Position numbers and translations under genes: made by a program. A stretch of 64,000 nt of DNA from Chryseobacterium sp. GVT01B (GTDB lineage Bacteria > Bacteroidota > Bacteroidia > Flavobacteriales > Weeksellaceae): assembly GCF_019970045.1 (NCBI RefSeq), contig NZ_JAHXYI010000007.1:186001-250000 (forward strand), written 5' to 3'. The notes beneath the pieces were generated by a model, which was given only the letters and a program-made list of their open reading frames with translations, was not told the DNA's origin and made no database searches. Of the stretch, positions 47,701-57,000 are shown piece after piece (position 1 is the first letter of the stretch; the number at the start of each line of letters is the position of its first letter).

Positions 47701-47896
47701 TGGTAACAGGACAATTGGTACTGCAGCAGCAGGAGGGATGTTGATCGGAACCATTTTCGGATTGATGATTATCCCTGGATTGTATTATATCTTCGGAACC
47801 ATTGCAGACAAATCCAGACTGGCAAAATATGAAGAAGAGAATCCTTTAACAGAACAAACTGAACCTTATGAACATGATGGAAAATTTGAAGACTAA
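44705..47896 (+). CDS. RND efflux permease (HAE1/AcrB family)
   Basis: 1063 aa, full length, with 12 membrane helices and two periplasmic loops. N-terminal MFKKFIRRPVLSIVISLIIV. The TM4 proton-relay Asp pair is in GVVVDDAIVVIEAVHAKME near residue 410, and the TM10 Lys in LLGKNAVLIVEFAVQKKAEE. Extrudes drugs or other amphiphiles with protons. Overlaps the TolC-family gene by 29 nt. The drug range cannot be predicted. Confidence 0.96.
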   Translation: MFKKFIRRPVLSIVISLIIVFMGILSLVKLPVTQFPSISPPKVNITAEYPGANNELLIKSVVIPLERGLNGVPGMKYMTSDAGNDGEASIQIVFDLGTDPNVAAVNVQNRVSSVVNKLPPLVVREGVKITREEPNMLMYINLYSDDPKADQKFLFNYADINVMSELRRVSGVGFADILGTREYAMRIWLKPDRLTAYNISADEVMESLNEQSLEASPGKTGESSGKRSQSFEYVLKYPGRFNNEKDYGNIILKAKPDGESVRLKDVADIEFGSSMYDIYSTLNGKPSAAITVKQSYGSNASDVIKNVKALMKDLEKNNFPKGMHYDISYDVSRFLDASMEKVIHTLFEAFILVAIVVFLFLGDWRSTLIPALAVPVSLVGTFAVMSAFGITLNMISLFALVMAIGVVVDDAIVVIEAVHAKMEEKHLSPLKATEEAMHEISGAIIAITLVMASVFIPIAFMSGPVGVFYRQFSITMASSIILSGVVALTLTPALCALILRNNHGKPKKKTPVTIFLDKFNNLFTKGAGKYEKMLNKTVTKKTITLPLLLAFCACTFFLSNSLPSGFIPAEDQGMIYAIIQTPPGSTLERTNQIAKELLRESEDIDGVQSVSSLAGYEILTEGTGSNSGTCLINLKSWEERKESAAEIIEKLEEKAKNIPGANIEFFQPPSVPGYGAAGGFELRLLDKAGSGDYHKMEQVSNDFVKELKKRPELGSAFTFYSASFPQYMLKIDNDLAEQKGVTIEKAMDNLSTLIGSNYETSFIRFDRPYKVIVQAGPQYRALPTDLLKLYVKNDKDQMVPYSDFMRLEKVYGLSEITRHNMYNSAEVSGTPAPGYSSGQAIKAIQEVADKTLPRGFGIDWAGISKDEVSRGNEAVFIFLICLGFVYLILSAQYESFILPLPVILSLPVGIFGAFLCLKLLGLENNIYAQVAMVMLIGLLGKNAVLIVEFAVQKKAEEGIPVAKAAIEGAAIRFRPILMTSFAFIAGLIPLVIATGPGAVGNRTIGTAAAGGMLIGTIFGLMIIPGLYYIFGTIADKSRLAKYEEENPLTEQTEPYEHDGKFED

Positions 47897-49325
47897 AAAT
47901 ATAATCACCGCCATTGCCTTATCACTTGTACTTGCAAGTTGTAAGGCGCCTATGGCGACTGTCATAAAAGACGAGGTAAAAGAAAATATTCCTCAGAACT
48001 TTAATCAGGAAGAACAGCAGGATGCGAATAATAATAGCGGAACAACTCCATGGAGACAGTTCTTTACAGATCCAAACCTGGTAACCCTGATCGAAACAGC
48101 TTTAAAAAATAATCAGGAACTATTAATCACCCTTCAGGAAATTGAAATTGCTAAAAGTGGTGTTTTAGCTAAAAAAGGAAGACTTACTCCAACTGTTTCA
48201 GCAGGAATAGGAGCCGGACTGAAAAAAGCTGGCCGCTATACCAGTGAAGGAGCGGGTGATGCCACTACAGAAATAGAACCCGGGAAAGAAATGCCGGATC
48301 CGCTGGGAAATTTTGAAGCAGGATTAAATGCAAGCTGGGAAATTGATATCTGGAAAAAACTCAGAACCGAAAAAGAATCTGCAGTAGCCCATTATCTTTC
48401 TACCGTAGAAGGTAAAAACTTTGTACTGTCTAATCTTATTGAAGAAGTTGCGGATAATTATTATGAATTGCTGGCACTTGATAACCAGTTGGATATCATA
48501 CAACAGTATATCAAGCTTCAGCAGAGAGCGTTGGAAATTTCTAAAATTCAGAAAGAAGCTGCGGCTGCAACGGAACTGGCGGTGAAGAAATTTGAAGCAG
48601 AATTGGCGAAATCCAAAGCTGCCGAATATACAATCCGTCAGCAAATTACTGAGAAAGAAAACGAAATTAATGCACTGTTAGGAAGATATCCACAACCGAT
48701 CGTGAGAACAAAGGAAAACTTCATGTCTACGATTCCTCCCACAGTCTATACCGGAATTCCATCACAGTTATTGGCAAACCGTCCGGATATCAAGCAGGCG
48801 GAACTGGAATTAAAAGCATCGAAGCTGGATGTGGAAGCAGCAAGAAAAGAGTTTTATCCTTCTCTGGAAATTTCTGCGACATTGGGACTGGAGGCTTTCA
48901 AACCATCTTATCTTGTTAAATTACCTGAATCCATTGCTTATAATCTGGCAGGTGAATTGGCAGGACCGCTTATTAACAAAAGCGCCATAAAAGCGAATTT
49001 CCAGACTGCAGATGCAAAACAGGTTCAGGCGTTGTACGAATATGATAAAACCATTTTGAATGCTTATCTGGATGTTGCCAATCTGATGTCAAAGGTTAAA
49101 AATATAGATCAGTATTATCAGCTGAAATCTCAGGAAACTAAAGCCCTGGATCAGTCTATTGATATTGCCAATCAGTTATTCCGTAATTCCAGAGCAGATT
49201 ATCTTGAAGTTCTTTTGAACCAGAGAGATGCTTTGGATGCCAAAATGGAACTTATTGAGGCAAAGCAAAAACAGCTCAGTACAGTCGTTGACATCTATAA
49301 AAGTTTAGGTGGAGGCTGGAAATAA
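47868..49325 (+). CDS. TolC-family outer membrane efflux lipoprotein
   Basis: 485 aa. Three possible ATGs lie close together (47868, 47874, 47877); all are inside the permease gene, and the signal sequence MENLKTKNIITAIALSLVLA with the Cys near residue 25 fits any of them. Two OEP repeats are visible: TPWRQFFTDPNLVTLIETAL, LNASWEIDIWKKLRTEKESA and, later, ANRPDIKQAELELKASKLDV and NLMSKVKNIDQYYQ. It forms the outer-membrane channel of the three-part pump. Confidence 0.95.
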   Translation: MNMMENLKTKNIITAIALSLVLASCKAPMATVIKDEVKENIPQNFNQEEQQDANNNSGTTPWRQFFTDPNLVTLIETALKNNQELLITLQEIEIAKSGVLAKKGRLTPTVSAGIGAGLKKAGRYTSEGAGDATTEIEPGKEMPDPLGNFEAGLNASWEIDIWKKLRTEKESAVAHYLSTVEGKNFVLSNLIEEVADNYYELLALDNQLDIIQQYIKLQQRALEISKIQKEAAAATELAVKKFEAELAKSKAAEYTIRQQITEKENEINALLGRYPQPIVRTKENFMSTIPPTVYTGIPSQLLANRPDIKQAELELKASKLDVEAARKEFYPSLEISATLGLEAFKPSYLVKLPESIAYNLAGELAGPLINKSAIKANFQTADAKQVQALYEYDKTILNAYLDVANLMSKVKNIDQYYQLKSQETKALDQSIDIANQLFRNSRADYLEVLLNQRDALDAKMELIEAKQKQLSTVVDIYKSLGGGWK

Positions 49326-49365
49326 AACATCATAATTCTATCAATAAACAGTTAATGTTTTTTGG

Positions 49366-49397
49366 AAGGGTCAATTCTTTTGAGTTGGCCCTTTTTT
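49366..49397 (+). terminator. Terminator of the efflux operon
   Basis: AAGGGTCAA, 10-nt loop, TTGGCCCTT (one G-T pair), then a T-run, 40 nt after the TolC-family stop. The remainder up to 49603 is AT-rich upstream sequence without another clear element. Confidence 0.7.
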
Positions 49398-49603
49398 ATT
49401 TTTTATACGACAAGTTTTGTCGTTATCCGGAGATAATTTTACACCAAAATAAAATGAATTTCAATATAAATAAAAGGGGATTTAATAATAAATAGTATGA
49501 TTTACAGCATACCACATTAAAATGATTTTCATGTCTTAAAAAGTGTTAAATTCGCGAAGTTTTAATAAACTAATTACTAACTCAAAAAAACAACAACACG
49601 GGA

Positions 49604-51232
49604 ATGAAAAAAATCTATCTCGGAGCGCTAACTTTATGCGCTATTCTGGGCACATCTGCTCAGGAAGTGGTATGGCAGAAAGATATCAAATCCTCTACTC
49701 AGGATTTTCTTAGTCAGGTTACTACAACAATCGATCAGCAGTATCTTATAACGGGAAGCTCTATCCAAAGCAATAAGCAGCAAACATCAGGAAATAAGCA
49801 AAATAACGGTTACGATTTCCATCTGATAAAATTGAATCAGCAGGGAGATGAAGTCTGGGAAAAATATTTCTCGGGATCAAATCATGATTATTTGTCAGCT
49901 ACAGTAACCACACAGGACGGTGGGTTTCTATTAGCCGGAACATCTCATTCAGGAAAAGGACTGGATAAAAAAGAGGATTCCAAAGGAGGATCAGATATCT
50001 GGTTGATCAGAATTAATGAATTTGGCGATGAATTGTGGCAGAAAACTTTAGGAAGCTCTTCCGATGAAGAAGCCAGAGCAGTTATCCAGACTACTGATTT
50101 AGGATTTTTTGTTGCCGGAAATATACAAAACTCATCAAAAGGTTACGGTTCCAAAGATGTCTTAATTACCAGAATCGATAAAAACGGAAAAGAGTTATCC
50201 CAATTAATTTTAGGCGGAAAAGGCTTAGATGAAGTTGAAAAAATGATTCCAACAAAAGATGGAGGAGCATTATTGGGAGTTTATTCCAGAAGTTCCGAGG
50301 TTCGTGTTTCGGGAGCTGAAAAAAGTTCCGAGATGCGAGATGCGGGTTCTGGATCAAATGTTCAAAACTCGAATCCCGTATCCCGAAACTCGAAACAAAC
50401 TGAAAACTTTGGTGAAGGAGACTACTGGATTGTCAAATTAGACAAAAACGGAAAAGTAGAATGGGAAAAGAATTTTGGAGGGAAGGGTGATGATCATATC
50501 AGAACCCTGGCTTTAACTTCAAATGGTTTCATCATTGGAGGAGAATCCAGATCAGAAAGATCAGGAAATAAAACGGTTGGATTGGAAGAAGGAACAGATC
50601 TTTGGCTGATTTCTTTAAATGAAAGAGGTGATGAACAATGGCAGAAGTCTTACAACTTCAAAAACCGCGATATCCTGATGGGAATGAGCGTTCTTCATTC
50701 TGCGGATGACAAATCTTCCAAAGGAATTTTATTAGGAGGCTATACTCAGGCAGAAGGAAGAATACAAACGGATGATGAAACTTTCTGGATGCTGTATTTG
50801 GACCAGAATGGTAATGAACAGTGGAGAAAGCATGTAAAAGGAGAATCCAGACAAAAAGAAGAAAGACTTTCAGATTTAAAACTTAATAGAGATGGTTCTA
50901 TTGTTCTGGCAGGAACAAGTGCAGAAGAATTGGGTAAAGAGAACTGGAAGATTGTAAAGCTGGGAGACAAGCAGGTTGATCAGTTGATGGAAAAATACGA
51001 TATCAAGATCTATCCAAATCCTGTGTCTGATTATGCTTATGTAGAAATCGGTTTTGATTTTAAAGATGCAGATATTCTGCTGTATGATATGAGTGGAAGA
51101 CAGCTTCAGAGTATAAAAACAAAGAATAAAGTGACTAAAATCAATACTCAGGTTTTGGTTCAGGGAGCTTATCTGGTGACTATAAAAACGGATAACAATA
51201 AAACAGCGAATGCTAAATTGATTAAGAAATAA
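49604..51232 (+). CDS. T9SS type A sorted repeat protein
   Basis: 542 aa. Signal peptide (MKKIYLGALTLCAILGTSAQ). Repeated blades: QKDIKSSTQDFLSQV, GDEVWEKYFSGSNHDY, GGFLLAGTSHSGKG, WLIRINEFGDELWQKTLG and similar, typical of delta-60 or lactonase-like repeat proteins. The C-terminal 75 residues are the type A sorting domain (IYPNPVSDYAYVEIG, LLYDMSGRQLQSI and KLIKK). It carries an in-frame 110-nt insertion that interrupts one repeat near residues 230-265. It is 10 nt upstream of the Rhs partner gene. Confidence 0.88.
   Translation: MKKIYLGALTLCAILGTSAQEVVWQKDIKSSTQDFLSQVTTTIDQQYLITGSSIQSNKQQTSGNKQNNGYDFHLIKLNQQGDEVWEKYFSGSNHDYLSATVTTQDGGFLLAGTSHSGKGLDKKEDSKGGSDIWLIRINEFGDELWQKTLGSSSDEEARAVIQTTDLGFFVAGNIQNSSKGYGSKDVLITRIDKNGKELSQLILGGKGLDEVEKMIPTKDGGALLGVYSRSSEVRVSGAEKSSEMRDAGSGSNVQNSNPVSRNSKQTENFGEGDYWIVKLDKNGKVEWEKNFGGKGDDHIRTLALTSNGFIIGGESRSERSGNKTVGLEEGTDLWLISLNERGDEQWQKSYNFKNRDILMGMSVLHSADDKSSKGILLGGYTQAEGRIQTDDETFWMLYLDQNGNEQWRKHVKGESRQKEERLSDLKLNRDGSIVLAGTSAEELGKENWKIVKLGDKQVDQLMEKYDIKIYPNPVSDYAYVEIGFDFKDADILLYDMSGRQLQSIKTKNKVTKINTQVLVQGAYLVTIKTDNNKTANAKLIKK
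50291..50402 (+). repeat. In-frame palindromic insertion within the T9SS protein gene
   Basis: Arms GGTTCGTGTTTCGGGA (50299-50314) and TCCCGAAACTCGAAAC (50381-50396) match in inverted orientation at 14 of 16 positions. The stretch is less AT-rich than its surroundings and contains short direct echoes (GAGATGCGAGATGCGGG). In protein it reads as Ser/Asn-rich filler between two repeat halves (GVYSRSSE and GEGDYWIVKLD). It looks like a REP-type mobile palindrome that inserted in frame. Confidence 0.6.
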
Positions 51233-51242
51233 ACATAGGATA

Positions 51243-54065
51243 ATGAAAAAAACAATCATTTCACTGGCAATTTCTATTGTCGGTATGGGGGAGCTTTATG
51301 CTCAGCAACAGGTTAATTTCGGAGATCTGTCCAGACCTGTACCTTCCGTTTCTTCTCTTGCCACCTATGGCAATACCCCTGTATCCAATGCAACAGGTCT
51401 TCCGGATATTTCATTTCCTTTGTTAGGGTTGCCAACCTCTAACAACGGTGTACACTTAGATGTTGGGTTATCTTACAATCCTATGAATGTCTCACAGAAT
51501 GAACCCGCCAGCCAATCAGGAACTGGCTGGTCGGTTTTTGCAGGAGGAGTTATTTCAAGAAGTATAGAGTATGATATTGATGAGATGTATGATGATACAT
51601 CTAATGGAAATTATGTTAAAAATAATTTTGATGATATTTATTACTATAATCTTCCCGGACTTTCTGGAAAATTCAAGTTTAAAAGAAATCTTGATACAAA
51701 TACTTTCGAACTTGTTAACCTATCTTCCAATAAAATTAAGATTGAATACACCCGGTCAAGTAACAATGCGACGCTTATTCTTGAATCGTTTACATTAACT
51801 GATACTAAAGGAATTAAATACTTATTTAATGATTATAGTAGAAATAATCGGGAGCGAAATGTATATTTACCGGGAGGCAAAGTCTTTAAATCAGCCTTCT
51901 TTTTATCGCAGATTAAAGATGGTAATAATGTTGAGCTTGCTAGTTTTACTTATCAAAAAGATATAAAATATAAGAACAATTCAACAACGATTGTCTATCA
52001 AACAAGCAAATTAAAAAGTATTATATCACCGGGATTCGGAAAAATTGAATTTGAATATTTGTATGATTCAGCTTTGGATGGCAGTATGAATGATCCTTAT
52101 CAGGTCCAGAAAGTTAGTTTAAAAGATAACTATGATCATATTATTTCCAGCTACAATTTTGAATATCTATTATTTGGGTATAATTATTCAACTTCAGGAG
52201 ATCCATTTAATACTGATTATAAAAGAGCCTTAACAAAACTAAAAAAAATGGATAAGAATGGATCAGTTTCTGAAACAACAGAATTTGAATATGGAGATTC
52301 TGCTGCGGTTCCATCTCCAGGAATAAGTCCAAGCTCTTTATGTGATAATCTATATCCCTCTTTCACTCCAAAAATTACTCAAGGGATTTTAAAAAAAGTA
52401 ATTACTCCGACCAAAGGAGTGATAGAATATAATTTTGAGTCTAATCAATATTATAGGGACCGAAGTGAAATTAATTATGTTAACTCTATACTAAGTGGAA
52501 ACAGTTTTATAGATGCAGAAGTACAATATCTATCTTCATTTAAAGATCTGTATTACAATACTAATCAGGCAGTCAATTATACCTTTACGATTTCGGGGAC
52601 ATTACCGAAGAAAGTATATTTGGTATTTGGCGTAGATGAATTGTTTCCTGCCCCGCCATATTGGGATACGAATACTCCCACTTATGTAGACTATGTTATA
52701 AAAAATGGAGGAGAATATATCTACGGAAGTGCTTGTGGATCTTCCCAATATGCGGTAAGAGAATATGATCTTTTACCCGGAAATTACACTTTAATGGTAA
52801 CAGGTTCAGGAGGTAAAGGTTTAGCTAATTTTTTTGGGATAGAGCATATTTCCCAGCCTTTTCCCAACAAAGTTACTGGAAGTGGTATTAGAATCGCTAG
52901 TATTAAATACTATAATAACAGAACGGAAACACTTCCTGTAAAAACCACAAGATTTGATTATAATAACTTTTCGGATAACCAGTCTTCATCGGGATTCCTA
53001 TTTTCTCCGGAATCATCAATCAATGCTGATAGTTACCCATTGTATAAAAATGTTAAAATAACGGAAGTTGATAACAATAACGGGCATGCAAGATATTATT
53101 ATAAAACCCCTGACGATTATTCTAAAAATGGAGATTACTGGCCTTATTATTCTTTAACGAGCGGAGGATTACTGGATAAAAAAGAAGTGTATAATGCACA
53201 AAACAAGCTTCTTGTTTCAGAGCAGAATAATTATACTTTTGAAGAAATCCCTGGAGCCCAGGATTATTACCTTTGGAGTAATAAAAATTTGACTTCCAAA
53301 ACAGCATGGCTCAAAAAATCATCTGTTACCTCCACGAGTTATTTTGACAATAACAAAAGTATAGAAGAGCAGTCCGAAACCAATTTTAATGTGTTCAATT
53401 TTGACGTGGCTTCTACTAAAAAAGTAGTGGATGGAAACACCATAGAACAGTTCTATACCTACCCGGAAACAGGATATGCAAATCTTTCCAATGCCCACAT
53501 TATGAATGTTCCGGTATTAGTTGAAGAAAAAAGTGATGGGAAAACAGTTTCCAAAGTAGAAACAAAGTATAGTAATACAAACAATACATTTCCTACTTCA
53601 GTATTGGCAACTAACATTAATGATGGAACTACAAAAACGACTGTGAAATTTGACCTCTATGATGAAAAAGGAAATCTTCTGCAGTTCACATCCTCCGTAG
53701 GAATTCCCACAGCTATTGTGTACGGATATGACAAAACACAGCCTATTGCTAAGATAGAAGGAGCAACCTACGCTCAGGTATCCCCTTACATTCAGGCTAT
53801 TGTAGATGCTTCCAATACAGATGCTCAAAATCCCGACAGTGAAGGGACATTTCTTACCATACTGGATAATTTCAGAAAAACAGCCGCATTGAAGGACTTT
53901 CAGATCACCACCATCACCTATGATCCACTCATAGGAATGACAACAACCACCTCACCTAATGGGATTAGGGAAATCTATAGATATAATATCAGTAATCAAT
54001 TGGAGAAAATTGTAGATATGAACGGAGTAACCCTGAAAGAATATCAATACAACTACAAAAACTAA
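51243..54065 (+). CDS. Exported Rhs/YD-repeat partner protein
   Basis: 940 aa. Signal peptide (MKKTIISLAISIVGMGELYA, then QQQVNFGDLSRP). A beta-rich N-terminal part has LPDISFPLLGLPTSNNGVHL and NEPASQSGTGWSVFAGGVIS, similar to the start of SpvB/TcB-type or Rhs shell proteins. The C-terminal end has YD-like strands (GIREIYRYNISNQLEKI, then TLKEYQYNYKN). It has no Rhs core and no toxin tail. It ends 5 nt before the DUF6443-Rhs gene, suggesting that the two form one extracellular complex. That is an inference. Confidence 0.75.
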   Translation: MKKTIISLAISIVGMGELYAQQQVNFGDLSRPVPSVSSLATYGNTPVSNATGLPDISFPLLGLPTSNNGVHLDVGLSYNPMNVSQNEPASQSGTGWSVFAGGVISRSIEYDIDEMYDDTSNGNYVKNNFDDIYYYNLPGLSGKFKFKRNLDTNTFELVNLSSNKIKIEYTRSSNNATLILESFTLTDTKGIKYLFNDYSRNNRERNVYLPGGKVFKSAFFLSQIKDGNNVELASFTYQKDIKYKNNSTTIVYQTSKLKSIISPGFGKIEFEYLYDSALDGSMNDPYQVQKVSLKDNYDHIISSYNFEYLLFGYNYSTSGDPFNTDYKRALTKLKKMDKNGSVSETTEFEYGDSAAVPSPGISPSSLCDNLYPSFTPKITQGILKKVITPTKGVIEYNFESNQYYRDRSEINYVNSILSGNSFIDAEVQYLSSFKDLYYNTNQAVNYTFTISGTLPKKVYLVFGVDELFPAPPYWDTNTPTYVDYVIKNGGEYIYGSACGSSQYAVREYDLLPGNYTLMVTGSGGKGLANFFGIEHISQPFPNKVTGSGIRIASIKYYNNRTETLPVKTTRFDYNNFSDNQSSSGFLFSPESSINADSYPLYKNVKITEVDNNNGHARYYYKTPDDYSKNGDYWPYYSLTSGGLLDKKEVYNAQNKLLVSEQNNYTFEEIPGAQDYYLWSNKNLTSKTAWLKKSSVTSTSYFDNNKSIEEQSETNFNVFNFDVASTKKVVDGNTIEQFYTYPETGYANLSNAHIMNVPVLVEEKSDGKTVSKVETKYSNTNNTFPTSVLATNINDGTTKTTVKFDLYDEKGNLLQFTSSVGIPTAIVYGYDKTQPIAKIEGATYAQVSPYIQAIVDASNTDAQNPDSEGTFLTILDNFRKTAALKDFQITTITYDPLIGMTTTTSPNGIREIYRYNISNQLEKIVDMNGVTLKEYQYNYKN

Positions 54066-54070
54066 ACACA

Positions 54071-57000
54071 ATGAAAAAAATATTAGTACTACTCAATTTG
54101 TTTGTGGTTGGTTCTACCTATGCGCAAACTAACCTTACTACGACAGAAAACTATATCTATGAAAAAAACTGTTTAACAGAAGACTGTTCCAAAAAAACAG
54201 AATCCGTACAATATTTTGACGGTCTTGGAAGAGCAAAGCAAAATATAGCGGTAAAAGCAACTCCCTCCGGAAAAGACATTGCCATTCCCGTAGAATATGA
54301 TGCGTATGGAAGACAGGTAAAAAGCTACCTTCCCGTTCCGCAATCAGGGACACAAAACGGAGCTTTATATGCCAACCCGCTTTCCAATGCTTCTTCCTTC
54401 TACGGAAATGAAAAAATCTATGTCGAAAAAGTATTGGAATCTTCTCCTCTGGGAAGACCACAGCAGCAAATACAAGTGGGTAACGACTGGGCCGAGCATC
54501 CAATACAGTTTTCGTATTCTGCAAATAACACAGCAGATTCAGTGAAAATATATAAGGTGGTATCAAACTGGATAGAAGGACGAACCAATGGTGCACCAAG
54601 TCTTTCAGGAACCTATTCGGAAAATACGCTATACAAATCTGCTGTTACAGATGAAGATGGTAATGTAACTACCCAATTCAAAAATAAGAAAGGGCAGACC
54701 ATTTTAACAAGAAAAAAATATGGGGCACGTAATGCAGACACCTATTATGTGTATAACGAATATGGTCATATAGTATATACAATACCTCCGTTAGCTTCTG
54801 CTTCTACATTAACACAGACTGTATTGGATAACCTTTGCTATCAGTACAGGTATGATGGCTGGAACAGACTGGTGGAGAAGAAACTTCCAGGAAAAGGCTG
54901 GGAATATATGGTGTATAATAAGGCTGATCAACTTATCTTGTCTCAGGATACAATCCTGAAAGGAAAAGGACAATGGCTTTTTACCAAATACGATCAGTTT
55001 GGAAGAGTCATTTACACTGGGATCACCAATAATCCTGCCAGCAGAACATCCATGCAAAACAGTGTCAACATCAATACCAATTTATATGAAACCAGAACTG
55101 CTACAACAGGATTTGTCTTAAATGACCTGCCTGTATATTATACTAAAGTATCTACTCCTAGCAATGTTACCCAGATCTTAAGTGTTAATTACTATGACAC
55201 TTATCCTTCCTACAGCTTCAATCCGGCTTTTCCTTCTTCCATTATGGGAAAGTTACCGCTTTCTGATAATTCAGCAGCCAATGCAGTAAGCACGAAAAGT
55301 CTTCCTGTAATGAACTTGGTAAAGAATATTGAAGACGATAACTGGACAAAAAGCTATATATATTATGATTCTAAAGGAAGAGTGATTGGAACCAATTCTA
55401 TTAATCATTTAGGTGGAAATACCAAAACTGAATCTGAGTTGGATTTTGCAGGGGTAGTTCAAAAAAACAATGTTTATCAAGTGAGAAAATCTGGTGAACC
55501 GGGAGTATTGATTAAAAAACGTTATGTTTATGATTTTCAGAACAGGCTTTTACAGCATTACCATCAGGTAGATGATAAACCTGAAGAATTATTGTCAGAA
55601 AACACCTATAATGAACTTTCTCAACTTATCAATAAAAAAGTAGGCAATAATCTTCAGAGTATAGATTATACCTACAATATCCGTGGTTGGCTGTCTGATG
55701 TCAATAAGAACCAGATGGGATTGGCAGATCTGGGAGGGAAACTTTTTTCCTATGCCATTAAGTATAACAAAAAAAATGGGATCGATAATCCGGACACGGC
55801 ACAATTTGCAGGAAAAAATGTAACCCCGAAATATAATGGAAATATTACAGAAGTAGATTGGAGGTCGGTAGAAACAGTAGGGGTAAATCCTTCACTTACC
55901 CCAAAAAGATACGGCTATGCTTATGATTCAATGAACAGAATGACGGCTGGTTATTATCAAAACCCAGGCAACCCGTACAGCAAAGAAAATACGGAATCAT
56001 TATCATATGACCTCAACGGAAACATCAGCAATCTGTACAGAACTTCCCTAGCAGAATATGGAAGCAATACGGCAACGGTAATTGATAATCTGAATTATAC
56101 CTACACTGGAAATCAGGCAAAAAACATCAATGATATTTCCCAAAACCCGACAGGTTATGAAGGTGGAGGAAACACCATCACCTATGACCAGAATGGAAAT
56201 ATGCTGACCATGCCGGATAAGGGAATTAATTCTATTCAATACAATTATTTGAATCTGCCCAATAGTCTTCACTTAAACAAAAACGGAAATGAAGATATTG
56301 CCATCATTACAAAATACAGGGCAGATGGAACAAAGCTGTCAAAAGAAAACACAACAACAATTACCGGATTTAATGGCTTTACAACCACAAAAAGAATTAC
56401 AGATTATTTAGATGGTTTTCAATATGTAAGAACAGAAAATTCTGGTTCAGGCGGCTCGGAAGCGTTGACACTTTCTTCCATGTCTGCCAGAGCAATGCAG
56501 CCACAGGCCTATAGCATCGTTACAGATCCTACTGTACAGCCTGTAGGAGGAAGCTTTACCGCCAGTCTGAAAACTCCGGACTTACAGTATTTACCCACTG
56601 CAGAAGGATTTTACGATTATCTGAAAGATCAGTATATTTACCAATACAAAGATCATTTGGGGAATGTAAGGATTTCTTACGGAAGAAACAGCGCAGGGGC
56701 TCTTGAGATTACAGATTCTAATGATTACTATCCTTTTGGGATGAATCACCTGAAAACAGGAAATGCATTCTTTGGACGGGGAAGTTATAAAGATAACAAA
56801 TACAACGGCAAAGAACTTCAGGAAACGGGCATGTACAGCTACGGCTGGAGAGAGTATATGCCGGATATTGGAAGATGGAACGGGATAGATCAGCTGGCAG
56901 AAAGCTATCATTCTACAAATCCATACGCTTACGTAGCCAATAATCCTATATCAAACTTTGATGTAGATGGCAGATGGTTTAATGAGGATGGAACTATTGA

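Noticed and set aside
54138..54599. Minus-strand open frame in the Rhs gene
   Set aside because: It is a long frame created by the biased codon use of the opposite strand; no signal or family features.
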